From: Bolinopsis microptera
Taxonomy: Eukaryota > Ctenophora > Tentaculata > Lobata > Bolinopsidae
Reading direction: 5' to 3'
Assembly: GCF_026151205.1 (NCBI RefSeq)
Contig: NC_087075.1
Span: forward strand, 1,729,911 to 1,793,910
Length of the DNA stretch: 64,000 nucleotides
Program-made: the position numbers and the translations under genes
The notes under the pieces: generated by a model
Databases searched by the model: none
What the model was told of the DNA's origin: nothing
The model's input: only the letters and a program-made list of their open reading frames with translations
In this document: one piece after another, positions 12,301 through 27,300 of the stretch
Layout of the letters: every line of letters starts with the position of its first letter
Numbering within the stretch: position 1 is the first letter of the stretch

Positions 12301-15300
12301 ACACACAGATAACACACAGTTAACACACAGTTAACACAGAGTTAACACACAGTTAACACACAGTTAACACACAGTTAACACACAGTTAACACACAGTTAA
12401 CACACAGATAACACACAGTTAACATACAGTTAACACACAGTTAACACACAGTTAACACACAGTTAACACACAGTTAACATACAGTTAACACACAGTTAAC
12501 ACACAGATAACACACAGTTGACACACAGTTAACACACAGTTAACACACAGTTAACACACAGTTAACACACAGATAACACACAGTTAACATACAGTTAACA
12601 CACAGTTAACACACAGTTAACACACAGTTAACATACAGTTAACATACAGTTAACACACAGTTAACACACAGTTAACACACAGTTAACACACAGATAACAC
12701 ACAGTTAACACACAGTTAACACACAGTTAACACACAGTTAACACACAGTTAACACACAGTTAACACACAGTTAACACACAGTTAACATACAGTTAACACA
12801 CAGTTAACACGTCAGACCAGCCCGGAGAGGGGGGATAAGAGGGGGTGCGACTATTATAGGTCCTATATTTGATTCAGATTAATGATAATGATCATAAAAC
12901 TAATGTGTTGTACAATAAATACCTGTCAAGAGGAGATACCAGAATTGCCCGGGGTCTGTCTAAACCGGTTATTTTCAGGGTAGCTTTGTTACTCCCGTCA
13001 CTTGACTTTGCAACAAATATGTGATCTGAAAGGAATGTGATGGAGTTCAACCATCATTATTGATATGTTGTGCCTTGTGGGTATCTACCAATACGTTCCT
13101 TTTATAAGATGACGAGTGTTGCTATATTGTTTAGGCAGCAATATTACCTGGTAATATCCGTAAATATTAGTAATATTATTAGTAATTATTAGTAATACTA
13201 TTAGTTAATATTAGTAAATATTAGTAAATATTGGTAATTATTAGTAATTATTAGTAATTGTTAGTAATATTATTAGTAATTACTAGTAATTATTAGTAAT
13301 ATTATTGGTAAATATTAGTACCTGGTCCGGTGTCTGTCCAGTAGATATTCCTAGCCACCCAATCTACTGCTATACCGTCTGGAACATGAAGATCAGACAT
13401 AATCACCCTCATATCACTCCCATCCAACTAAAAGAGAAGCATTATTAAAGAGTACTTTAGTCAGTTTAAATATTCTTTAATTATTCGAGCTAAAAGAGAA
13501 GCATTATTAAAGAGTACTTTAGTCAGTTTAAATATTCTTTAATTATTCGAGCTAAAAGAGAAGCATTATTAAAGAGTACGTTAGTCAGTTTAAATATTCT
13601 TTAATTATTCGAGCTAATATTTGGATGGAAATTACTATTTTAGTGGTTGGCTGTAAGTGTAACTAGAACAATTATTTGATCTACGTTCAGTATTATCTAG
13701 ATATCTCTACTTCTAATTTGAGAATATTCTTTATGTACTCACATTAGAAGAGGAGATAGTATCTTGCATAGAGTCGCTCCAGAACAATCGTCCTGCTCTG
13801 AAGTCTATATCCAGACTCACTCCACTTGATATCGCCTGGGATATTATTAGTAAATATTAGTAATATTATTAGTAAATATAATATTACAAATATTATATCT
13901 AAAGTCTATATCCAGACTTACTCCACTTGCGATTGTTTTACTGCGTTTTTACTTTTCCCAATCAAGTTAATCTATGTGAAATGTCCACAACTTTTCTATG
14001 GAGTGGAATAGTATCGAGTGATATCTTACTAACCGGTGAAATGTCCACAACTTTTCTATGGAGTGGAATAGTATCGAGTGATATCTTACTAACCGGTGAA
14101 ATGTCCACAACTTTTCTATGGAGTGGAATAGTATCGAGTGATATCTTACTAACCGGTGAAATGTCCACAACTTTTCTATGGAGTGGAATAGTATCGAGTG
14201 ATATCTTACTAACCGGTGAAATGTCCACAACTTTTCTATGGAGTGGAATAGTATCGAGTGATATCTTACTCACCGGTGAAATGTCCACAACTTTTCTATG
14301 GAGTGGAATAGTATCGAGTGATATCTTACTAACCGGTGAAATGTCCACAACTTTTCTATGGAGTGGAATAGTATCGAGTGATATCTTCTGAAGAGAGCTC
14401 CTCTCCAACACAAACATGGACAGTTCGCTCTCTACACAGAGTGAAGAGTTGTTAGGGTCGGGTTTGTACCAGTCTCTACATGCACACTCTACCTCTCCAC
14501 CTTCTGCAGGGTTACATTGTTAACTAATGACATATTGTAACAATATTATTGTTATCTTGGAAGCAATATTGGAGACGTGTTAACTAATGATGAGGACTAC
14601 AAGCATGTCATCTAGTTAAAGTAACATGTCTGATCTTTAAAGGATGGACCAGTAATAATAATAATACTGGTAACTGATTTAACAACTAACCAGATATACT
14701 GCAAGTGTGCTGGCAGCCCCCGTTATCATGCCCACAAGGGTCCTGGACACAGTCCCTCCCGTTCTCCTGAAGCTGGATGTTCTGGGGACACGCACACTGC
14801 ACCCGCTCCGGGGTGTAAAAACAGAAGTGTGAACAGTTCCCGTTATTCGTACCACAGTCGTTGGTATCTGAGGGAGCGAGGTTGTTATTAGTGAGCTAAA
14901 AGGAGGAGATTTAGGCAATTCTGAGGGGGGGGGGTTATTATTAGTGAGCTAAAGGAGGAGATTCTGGCAATTCTTCCTTTCCTTTTATTATGGTTTTATT
15001 AAAATTGGAAGTGTTTTTTCATTCCCTGCGGCGCTTAATGCGTTTCTGACTTTAAATATTGTGTGGACAACTTTCTTTTGTAGATTTTGTGCACTCTGTA
15101 GCTGTGTATAACTTAAAGAGCGATTCTAGTCAGAGGTAAAACTAACCAGAGGTGAGGAGTAATTTAGCAAAACAGATGATACAAAGTATTATCATTAAAG
15201 TGAGGATTTTACGGTGAATAAACAACTGACAAACTGAAAAGCAATCTATTTGGTAGTAACACAACTATTTGGTAGTAACACAACTATTTGGTAGTAACAC

Positions 15301-18300
15301 AACTATTCGGTAGTAACACAACTATTTGGTAGTAACACAACTGCTAGAAGGAGCGAAGGATCATGTACAGTAAACTAACAACATGAAATGGTAGCCTATA
15401 TAATTATTACAAAGAGCATAAGTACACGTGCTATCTTATCAGTACACCCAGGGCTACAGGTGTGTCACTTCTGTCCTGTAACCACTCCTCTCAGTTATGT
15501 AACCACCCCGCTTTGTTCTGTCACACAGGACGGTTCATTGATGTTTTTAGAACCGCCCTGGGAGAAGTTAGACTGTGTAGTCTAATAGGTTATTTTCTAA
15601 GTTCTTTACTATTCTCTATTGCTTTATTTTGTTTAAAACTTAAAGGTTCTTGTTACAGTTCTATAATTTATGCGGTTAAAAGTAATATTAATACTGTGTG
15701 TACTGGTAATATGTTATTGTGTGGCTATGGTCTGCACTCTGCATAGTGCATCATTTTACAGGTTTCAGGAATCCCTACAATTTTTGTCTTGACAGTGACA
15801 ATAATTTTACACCAAATTCGACCGGAAGCACTATTTAGGTGCGATGAAATAGCAAAATTTGCTCTATTTTCTGCATTTTTTGTGTCACTATGCAATAAAA
15901 TGAGATACAGGATCGCAGAAACTACCGAATCTACACTACTACACATAGGATGTACGTTGAAGCCTCAGCAGCCCGGGAATTATATACAATAGAGATTTCA
16001 TGGAAACAGCTAAGTGTGTTCACCGTAAATGTAGCCGAAACGTCTGTACAATACATGATGTATTTCGTTTTACAGTGAGTGGAGACTCTCATTTCGTCCC
16101 GACTCTATCTGTGGAACTAACCAATCAGAGCAATCTGTGGAACTAACCAATCAGAGCAATCTGTGGAACTAACCAATCAGAGCAATCTGTGGAACTAACC
16201 AATCAGAGCAATCTGTGGAACTAACCGATCAGAGCAATCTGTGGAACTAACCAATCAGAGCAATCTGTGGAACTAACCGATCAGAGCAATCTGTGGAACT
16301 AACCAATCAGAGCAATCTGTGGAACCAACCAATCAGAGCAATCTGTGGAACTAACCAATCAGAGCAATCTGTGGAACTAACCAATCAGAGCAATCTGTGG
16401 AACTAACCAATCAGAGCAATCTGTGGAACTAACCAATCAGAGCAATCTGTGGAACTAACCAATCAGAGCAATCTGTGGAACTAACCAATCAGAGCAATCT
16501 GCGGAACTAACCAATCAGAGCAATCTGTGGAACTAACCAATCAGAGCAATCTGTGGAACTAACCAATCAGAGCAATCTGTGGAACTAACCGATCAGAGCA
16601 ATCTGTGGAACTAACCAATCAGAGCAATCTGTGGAACTAACCGATCAGAGCAATCTGTGGAACTAACCAATCAGAGCAATCTGTGGAACTAACCAATCAG
16701 AGCAATCTGTGGAACTAACCGATCAGAGCAATCTGTGGAACTAACCAATCAGAGCAATCTGTGGAACTAACCAATCAGAGCAATCTGTGGAACTAACCGA
16801 TCAGAGCAATCTGTGGAACTAACCAATCAGAGCAATCTGCGGAACTAACCAATCAGAGCAATCTGTGGAACTAACCAATCAGAGCAATCTGCGGAACTAA
16901 CCAATCAGAGCAATCTGTGGAACTAACCAATCAGAGCAATCTGTGGAACTAACCGATCAGAGCAATCTGTGGAACTAACCAATCAGAGCAATCTGTGGAA
17001 CTAACCAATCAGAGCAATCTGTGGAACTAACCAATCAGAGCAATCTGTGGAACTAACCAATCAGAGCAATCTGTGGAACTAACCAATCAGAGCAATCTGT
17101 GGAACTAACCGATCAGAGCAATCTGTGGAACTAACCGATCAGAGCAATCTGTGGAACTAACCAATCAGAGCAATCTGTGGAACTAACCAATCAGAGCAAT
17201 CTGTGGAACTAACCAATCAGAGCAATCTGTGGAACTAACCGATCAGAGCAATCTGTGGAACTAACCAATCAGAGCAATCTGTGGAACTAACCGATCAGAG
17301 CAATCTGTGGAACTAACCAATCAGAGCAATCTGTGGAACTAACCAATCAGAGCAATCTGTGGAACTAACCGATCAGAGCAATCTGTGGAACTAACCAATC
17401 AGAGCAATCTGTGGAACTAACCGATCAGAGCAATCTGTGGAACTAACCAATCAGAGCAATCTGTGGAACTAACCAATCAGAGCAATCTGTGGAACAAACC
17501 AATCAGAGCAATCTGTGGAACTAACCAATCAGAGCACTCTGTGGAACTAACCAATCAGAGCAATCTGTGGAACTAACCAATCAGAGCAATCTGTGGAACT
17601 AACCGATCAGAGCAATATGTGGAACTAACCAATCAGAGCAATCTGTGGAACTAACCAATCAGAGCAATCTGTGGAACTAACCAATCAGAGCAATCTGTGG
17701 AACTAACCGATCAGAGCAATCTGTGGAACTAACCAATCAGAGCAATCTGTGGAACTAACCGATCAGAGCAATATGTGGAACTAACCAATCAGAGCAATCT
17801 GTGGAACTAACCAATCAGAGCAATCTGTGGAACTAACCAATCAGAGCAATCTGTGGAACTAACCGATCAGAGCAATCTGTGGAACTAACCAATCAGAGCA
17901 ATCTGTGGAACTAACCAATCAGAGCAATCTGTGGAACTAACCAATCAGAGCAATCTGTGGAACCAACCAATCAGAGCAATCTGTGGAACTAACCAATCAG
18001 AGCAATCTGTGGAACTAACCAATCAGAGCAATCTGTGGAACTAACCAATCAGAGCAATCTGTGGAACTAACCAATCAGAGCAATCTGTGGAACTAACCGA
18101 TCAGAGCAATCTGTGGAACTAACCAATCAGAGCAATCTGTGGAACTAACCGATCAGAGCAATATGTGGAACTAACCAATCAGAGCAATCTGTGGAACTAA
18201 CCAATCAGAGCAATCTGTGGAACTAACCAATCAGAGCAATCTGTGGAACTAACCAATCAGAGCAATCTGTGGAACAAACCAATCAGAGCAATCTGTGGAA

Positions 18301-21300
18301 CTAACCAATCAGAGCACTCTGTGGAACTAACCAATCAGAGCAATCTGTGGAACTAACCAATCAGAGCAATCTGTGGAACTAACCAATCAGAGCAATCTGT
18401 GGAACCAACCAATCAGAGCAATCTGTGGAACTAACCAATCAGAGCAATCTGTGGAACTAACCAATCAGAGCAATCTGTGGAACTAACCAATCAGAGCAAT
18501 CTGTGGAACTAACCAATCAGAGCAATCTGTGGAACTAACCAATCAGAGCAATCTGTGGAACTAACCAATCAGAGCAATCTGTGGAACTAACCAATCAGAG
18601 CAATCTGTGGAACTAACCAATCAGAGCAATCTGCGGAACTAACCAATCAGAGCAATCTGTGGAACTAACCAATCAGAGCAATCTGCGGAACTAACCAATC
18701 AGAGCAATTTGTGGAACTAACCAATCAGAGCAATCTGTGGAACTAACCAATCAGAGCAATCTGTGGAACTAACCAATCAGAGCAATCTGTGGAACTAACC
18801 GATCAGAGCAATCTGTGGAACTAACCAATCAGAGCAATCTGTGGAACTAACCAATCAGAGCAATCTGTGGAACAAACCAATCAGAGCAATCTGTGGAACT
18901 AACCAATCATAGCACTCTGTGGAACTAACCAATCAGAGCAATCTGTGGAACTAACCAATCAGAGCAATCTGTGGAACTAACCAATCAGAGCAATCTGTGG
19001 AACTAACCAATCAGAGCAATCTGTGGAACTAACCAATCAGAGCAATCTGTGGAACTAACCAATCAGAGCAATCTGTGGAACTAACCAATCAGAGCAATCT
19101 GTGGAACTAACCAATCAGAGCAATCTGTGGAACTAACCAATCAGAGCAATCTGTGGAACTAACCAATCAGAGCAATCTGCGGAACTAACCAATCAGAGCA
19201 ATCTGTGGAACTAACCAATCAGAGCAATCTGTGGAACTAACCAATCAGAGCAATCTGTGGAACTAACCAATCAGAGCAATCTGTGGAACTAACCAATCAG
19301 AGCAATCTGTGAAACTAACCAATCAGAGCAATCTGTGGAACTAACCAATCAGAGCAATCTGCGGAACTAACCGATCAGAGCGATCTGCGGAACTAACCAA
19401 TCAGAGCAATCTGTGGAACTAACCAATTTGTGTGGAGGCGGAGTACCAGTGAATATCAAAGGGTTGGTCCTGTGAGAACATTTGAGAAGCGTCCGAATAC
19501 ATTCTGTATCCTGTACTGTTCGTCTCTGTGTTAGACCTGCAATTCAACATATTACCATGTCTTATATTACCAGAATTTGTTATTCTTCTAGATGAAAAAC
19601 TCGAATAGAACAGAGTAAACAACTTCATATAAAAAACAGTGGATAAGATAACGCTATTAGGTGAGAGGGGGATCGTTGATCGTTCAGGTGTTACTCAATC
19701 ACTGACGGGGTTTCTTGATTACGCCAGTGTTATGTTGTAAAGCTACGATGAAGGGGTTCTAGAAGTGCCCAAAACGTGATCACGTGATACGTTGATGGTC
19801 TCCTGTAGGAATGTAATCCCTCTACTCACAATAAGACTTGCAGTATAGCCTTGTGTTTCCAGTCAGTTAGCAGTATCTTGTCTCCAGCTCCTTCACCAGC
19901 TCTGGGAAAGGTTTTCAGTCAACAAACATTTTCAGGAAAATTATAAACATATAAAATAGTAACCCTTGAAACGGAAATACGCTAAATTGAAGTGAAGGAA
20001 AGTGTAAGAATGTAAGAAGTGAGGGTAACCTGTCTCTGTAGAAGGTAAGTGCGAAGGAATGTGTAAGAGTGAAGGAGGTGAGCAGTTTTCTGTTTTTTCC
20101 GTCCGTGTCCACTCTCTCCAATACATCCTCTTTAGCGTCCACCCAGTATAGAACCTGTTGTAGCGCCATGTTAAGGACATAGTGATCACACTTACTCTAG
20201 TAGCAGGGGGGGTTGAGTACTAGAGTAATAATAATAATAGTGGTAATCACACTTACTCTAGTAGCAGGGAGGGGTTGAGTACTAGAGTAATAATGATGAT
20301 AGTGGTAATCACACTGTTACCCTCATACTCATAATATTCCGTGGAAGTACTCATTTGTCCTGTCCACAAATTTACCAAAACATGATCTCAAATTTACCAA
20401 AATAAGACCTCAAATTTACCAAAACACGACCTCAAATTTACCAAAATAAGACCTCAAATTTACCAAAATAAGACCTCAAATTTACCAAAATAAGACCTCA
20501 AATTTACCAAAATAAGACCTGAAATTTACCAAAATAAGACCTCAAATTTACCAAAATATGACCTCAAATTTAACAAAATAAAACCTCAAATTTACCAAAA
20601 TAAGACCTCAAATTTACCAAAACACGACCTCAAATTTACCAAAACACGACCTCAAATTTACCAAAATATGACCTCAAATTTACCAAAACACGACCTCAAA
20701 TTTACCAAAACACGACCTCAAATTTACCAAAATATGACCTCAAATTTACCAAAACATGACCTCAAATTCATCAAAACCCGACATCAGATTTTGAAAATCC
20801 GACATAAAATCTACCAAAATTCAACCTCAAATTGACTAAAACCAGACTTTTTGAAACCCGAGGTCAGGCTCCTGTATGCCCCCCACGTGATGCCCATATA
20901 AGGAGTCCCAGGATACCTCCGAGATGACTATTATATGCTAAATTAGGATTGTGTGGTCGTTTTGTTGGCTACAAATTCACTGCATATTTATCATATCTTT
21001 CCATAAACCAGGTAACTGATTTACATGACTTATGTTTGGAACATTTATCTTGCAATATTCGTAGGCTCAGTCATTGTTCTATTCCCAGTAATTTACCTTT
21101 GTCTTGTATTTAAATCAGAAAAAATGGTGTTTATTGTTGTTGTTGTTGTTGTTGTATTCTCAGTGCTTTTGAGCTTTAAAAGGAATGGTGTTTGTTGTTG
21201 TTGTTGTTTTTGTATTCTCAGTGCTTTTGAGCTTTAAAAGGTTTACAGTATGTGGGCATATTATATATTCGTCACTTTCAACAGTTTTGTTGCGAAGGAG

Positions 21301-24300
21301 TAAGTACCTGGTTATCCCTGTCGATGGTGAGACCGTTGGGCCAGGAGATATTGCCGCTCTCTATTTGTGTAACATTGGAACCGTCTAACCAAGCCGAGTA
21401 GATCCCACTCTTAGAACCCCAGTCAGTGAAGTACATCTTACTGAGAAGTGAGGTGTTAGTAAGGTGTTAGTAAGGTGTTAGTGAGGTTTTAGTGAGGTGT
21501 TAGTGAGGTGTTAGTGAGGTGTTAGTGAAGTACATCTTACTGAGAGGTGAGGCGGTGTTAGCAGAGAAAGTTAGATTTAGGGTAGTAATACCTACAACTT
21601 AAATAGTGGAAAGCAATTTCCTGTAAAACCGATATATATATATTTCTTGAATTTTAGATGTTTAAACAAGTCAAAAATCAGATTAGTAGCCAGCAATCAG
21701 CATGAACGAAGAATTTTAGAGGAGCAATTAATCAATTGTAGTTGGAAAGCGAGTGAAGAGTGTCTCCTTGTCCCTGTGTGTTAACTTACCCTCTCTTGGG
21801 ATCCAAAACCAAAGCTCTAGGTTTGTCTGTTTCCGCAAAAGAGTGGACAACTCTAGAGTAGCTGCCGTCCGATTTTGTCGCTCCTGTGGACATTTTCATC
21901 TTATTTGTATGATTTGGGGAGAATAGGACGATAACAATAACAGAACCGTTTTATTGAAGTGTAACCTCGTGATCTCCATCATTAGATAATATAGCTAAAC
22001 ATGGAGCCGAGATAAAAGTAATCAGGGGAACTCACCAATCATTTTAGTTCCCATATCAGTCCAGTACACAGTATCAGTAACCCAATCGTAGGCTATACCG
22101 TCAGGTGTCTGTAGTCCTTGGTCCACTATTTTAACAGATGAGTTACCGTCGATACTGGCAGCAAATATGGCATCAACCAGCGTGTCTGTCCAGAATATCC
22201 GACCCTGGGGAAAATGTGAAATTATCTGAGAGATGATTATAAAGTTTGCTAAAATTTTTTGACATGATTAGTGTTGCATTCGTTAAAATTTGATTGTTTG
22301 TGATTTAGAATGAATAGCCTGTTACTGATCAAACCAGTTAAATTAACCAAATAACTCACATTTTTACTGTCGAAGTCCAGGGCAACCACTTTACCCTGTA
22401 CAGCAACTGATGTTTGCTGGTGCGCAGAATCTCCCAGCGGGGACACTTTCCAGATTTTATGTTTAGTGGCAAGTAACAGGTAACTCTCTGAAATTAATGA
22501 GTTCGTTCCAAGTACGATAGTTTATTTAGGTTATCATGCGACAGTTTCTCAGAATTTGTTTGAGCAGTTAAATGACTAAATATTAAGATCTAGGGGATGC
22601 GCATGTACGTAATTGAGCAGTTGCAAGGAGTACAGTTCATTATCACAACAGCGCATTAGTGATCTATATTTATGTTATTTTGTGCCAGATGTTCCCATAT
22701 AATATACATTGCGCATCTTAAATGTGTTATACCCAATTCTTAAAGATCTCAGAAGATTAATATTAAACACTCACAACTTTTCAATACTGTAAATTGGCCA
22801 AAGCCCAAATGTATTAAATTTCTGTGAAATGTATTATATAACCTGTAATATAATCTGTGAAGTGGACTGCAGACTAACCTACACACTTCCCATTGACCTT
22901 TTCGTAGAAGTCATCACAGAGGCACACAGCCTGTCTATCCTCAGACAGGGTACACCTGTGCTCGCAGCCTCCGTTACCCTCCTCGCATGGTGACTTTTCT
23001 GTGGAATAAACTTTAAGTTATCATTTACGTAGCGTGTTGGTCAGGTTTATCAAATTTATCTCTGTCTGTAACAAACAAATTACGTTTTGCATAATTGCCC
23101 GCGCTTTCTCAAACTCCGATGAGTAATATGTCAAATGTAGTCAAAGTATTATGCAATATATCATTTAAACATTATCAGTAGAGACTACAGTATAAAACCG
23201 ACTGTGTGTAATGTTGTGTGTATAAGTTGGAGCTTCACACCGCTTTTACACGCAGCCCCCTAAATAAACAAAGCACATGCACGTGACCTATCGACCTAAT
23301 GACATGGACAAGCGCGAGGGTAATGCGCGCGTCAGCAAATGTTGTCAATGAACTTTACATTTGGGTAACAAAGAAAATATCGCGCGTTCCAGAAGACCAA
23401 GAAATAATTTCTCGAGCGAAGCATTTTTTAAATGCCTGATTTAGCGTTAAACTGCTTCTAAACTGTTCATAAGTGCTAAATAAGTGTACTAATGTATCGT
23501 AGCAGTGTTTGGAAGGACTGAAGCGGACTAGAACCCTTATAGAGGTTAATCCAAAGATACAGGCTCCAGAGGGCCAAAAAATTGAAAATTGTTTGGCTTT
23601 AAATCGTCAAGAAACAACAGATGTATTTTTGGAAATATTTCATGTAGGATTTCTCAAGGCTCCATCCTTTGGAATAGCCGATAATCATTTACCCCTTGTT
23701 TTTAGAAATGATGAAATACCTTCCTGGTTGATAGAACAGATGGAATTTATCAAAGTGAAATTCTAATTTGATACGTGTCCAACTAATTCTCATAACACTA
23801 GATTTGGAATATTTCTCTAAAACCTTTGCAGAATCGAAGATACTCCTGCAACAAAAATGCAAACAATGCAGAAATGGAATTTCTAGACACGTCAAGCCAT
23901 ACTTCTGACAAGTCCACAATTACACTTAACAGGCAAATCGTGCGACTTTACACCGACATGGGAAGGTAAAATCGTGTAACAAGGTACCGGCCAACAATGT
24001 TTCTAGACTTGAAGAACAAGCTAATGTGAACTAACCACATGTGTTACGATTGGTGGGATCTATATTCACTCCATCTGAACAGCCACAAGTATACAGCTGG
24101 GTGAGATCTCCGGTATTGTAACAGAAATGTGAACAGGGATTCTTTGGGGAACACGCGTTTGTAACTCCTGTAAATATGTAAATATTATGTAAATATTATG
24201 TAAATATTATGTAAATATTGTGTAAATAAGTTAGCATTATTTACTAAAAGTATTATTCAGTTTATTTTAAAGTTGAAATAAATTTAGCCGTATTGATAAA

Positions 24301-27300
24301 TATTAATGTTGATACATTTTTCATACAGTGTGATGATACTTTGTGAGTGTGATGTGTGTGTGTGATGTGATAATTACTACTTTATTTTACTTTATCAAGA
24401 TGCAGCTACTATAATACTGTGAGGTAATATTGACAACACGAACCTCATGTAGATCAGTATTCAGTAATTACATAATCATAAGATTGGCACAATGCCAAGT
24501 GAAGGAGGATATATTGTTCACTAAAATTAAAGTGCTTTGTGTTTGGATATTGATCTGCTGTATATTATGGAAACAAAGTAAGTTATGAGCTGTATATCAT
24601 GGAAACAAAGTAAGTTATAAGCCACACCGAGTAATGTACTGAGCATAACAACTTTTTCTGTGTTGGTAACAAATGAAATGGAATGAAACATGAGATCTAA
24701 AGCAAAACTTAAGAATAAATTTCAAATTTGAAAGTATGTAGGTCACGCGGGGGTCGATATTAGAAGAGTAAAAACTACACTTAACAACTTTGGGCAGACG
24801 TTTGTCACATGAATGTCGTGGTATTCGTAAAATTGAGTCAAGAGTTGTTGTGCCGTGAATTTGAGTGCAAGTTGCATTGTTGCAAGTACCACTATTTTAA
24901 TATCGACCCAAATTACTAAATATCCTTGCTTAATAAACACACTTAATACGGTACCACCCGTATTAACACTCAGAATTGAGTTGGATCATTTTCCGATACG
25001 AGATTGGGGACGGGTTCTATAAACAAACAGACGTGAGATCATATTTTAAACCAATCAAATGTTAAAATAGAGGTCTGAGCCCTAAATATCCTTGTTGTCA
25101 GCTTAATTGCTGTAAAAACAATAAGTAAACTCACCCAGAGTAAACGTTTCCCCGTAAGTAACGATGTCCATTATAATGCCAAAGCTGGTGACCACAGTTT
25201 CTGCTTCTGTACTGTTATCTATCGGAACCTTCCCTGAAAATAACTCATGTTATCCGATACAATTGTAGGCATATACATTTCAAAAATCCTGTATAAACAT
25301 TCAGAATCACACAAATCAGAATAAACCGTTGACCCAAACTTTATGTTGAGTATTTGGCTCAGGTCTATCAGACCATGAAAATCATGTACATGTAATTAAC
25401 ATTATAATCCATAAACCTGTGGTGCCTCACAAATATAAACCCACGTACAAATATGATTTCTGACTACATTCCCAAACCTTTCAATGTGAAGATATCGGTG
25501 ATTTAATGAACATGTGTAATTTAAGTTATGATTGATGTTTCAAGGATCAGATAGAAAATTCATTCGGCCAACTTCAAGTTTCCGATTACTTCAGTTCTGA
25601 ACATCAGGTTGATCACAGGTTGATCACAGGTTGATCAAAGGTTGATCACAGGTTGATCAAAGGTTGATCACAGGTTGATCACAGGTTGATCACAGGTTGA
25701 TCACAGGTTGATCACAGGTTGATCACAGGTTGATCACAGGTTGATCACAGGTTGATCACAGGTTGATCACAGGTTGATCACAGGTTGATCACAGGTTGAT
25801 CACAGGTTGATCACAGGTTGATCACAGGTTGATCACATGTTGACCACAGGTTGAGCACAGGTTGATCACAGGTTGATCACAGGTTGATCACAGGTTGATC
25901 ACAGGTTGATCACAGGTTGATCACAGGTTGATCACAGCTTGATCACAGGTTGATCACAGGTTGATCACAGGTTGATCACAGGTTGATCACAGGTTGATCA
26001 CAGCTTGATCACAGCTTGATCACAGGTTGATCACAGGTTGATCACAGCTTGATCACAGCTTGATCACAGGTTGATCACAGGTTGATCACAGGTTGATCAC
26101 AGGTTGATCACAGGTTGATCACAGGTTGATCACAGCTTGATCACAGCTTGATCACAGGTTGATCACAGCTTGATCACAGCTTGATCACAGCTTGATCACA
26201 GGTTGATCACAGGTTGATCACAGGTTGATCACAGTCCACCTTGAAGGAACAGGTCAAGCCACTACATAGTATGTTGGCACTTCTTCTCCTTACCCACATT
26301 TCTCCGTGATCGGAACAGGATCATTACTTAGAATCGATTCGACACTCATGACTCAGCAATATAATCATTATACCTTAACATGCCTTAATATATCTTAACA
26401 TATCTAACATCTTACTCCATCCATTTCTCAAACCTACCAGAAGAAATCACTCGTATTGATAATTTGATAATTTGCCAAATGTAATTTCGACTTTACTGCA
26501 CATACTATGAGGTTCACTAACTTAACTGCATCGCCGCCCCAAGTGTAGCCTCTAACTAGTGTTATTTCACACTAATCACACACTTATCACACACTAATCA
26601 CACACTAATCACACACTTATCACACACTAATCACACACTGATCACACTAATAACCACGTAGTGCTCACACCATGTGATCACGTGACTCTACTACAATATG
26701 TAATATAAATCATCATCATGTCAAATTTGTTCAACTCATAGTGTAACATAAACATCATAGTATATCAATGTTATATAATCACATATGCAATGAAATAGCA
26801 ACATATTTTGGAGCGCAGGCCAGTGCCTGGTGTATGTAAGTGTAATCTAGCACAGCTCGCCTTCTCGCCCCGTTACAATTACTTACAAACTATTTCAAAA
26901 GTATTCTCACCTCCTGACACCGCAGCGCACAATATTTGGTATTCCCTTGGTATTATATGTGTTCTATTACTTACAAACTATTTCAAAAGTATTCTCACCT
27001 GACACCGCACAATATTTGGTATTATATGTGTTCTATGGAGGGATTAGTAAATCAATGAGTGGGCTATAAGTGAGGTCATTGAAGCTCACCTTCACATTAT
27101 CAGGTACATATTATAGTCTATAACTTATAGAATTCTGTGGAATATAACTGCACAATGTAGGATCCTTACAATGTAGGATGCTTATAATTTCTTAATATAA
27201 TATTTCATATCCTACCCCTTTCACACGGATAAATTTTAAGCCAGTATTCTGACTCCCAAAAATGTCTTTTAAAGGGTCCTTAAAAACATCTGAATCTTTT

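Noticed and set aside
16107-19423. Regular 26-bp repeats reminiscent of a CRISPR array
   Set aside because: Units are contiguous without unique spacers, and the context is an animal gene.
23509-23766. 85-codon plus-strand ORF in an LRP intron ([14 protein letters not shown]...)
   Set aside because: Has normal amino-acid composition but no recognised domain, promoter or partner. It could be a fragment of a mobile element; not supported enough to call.
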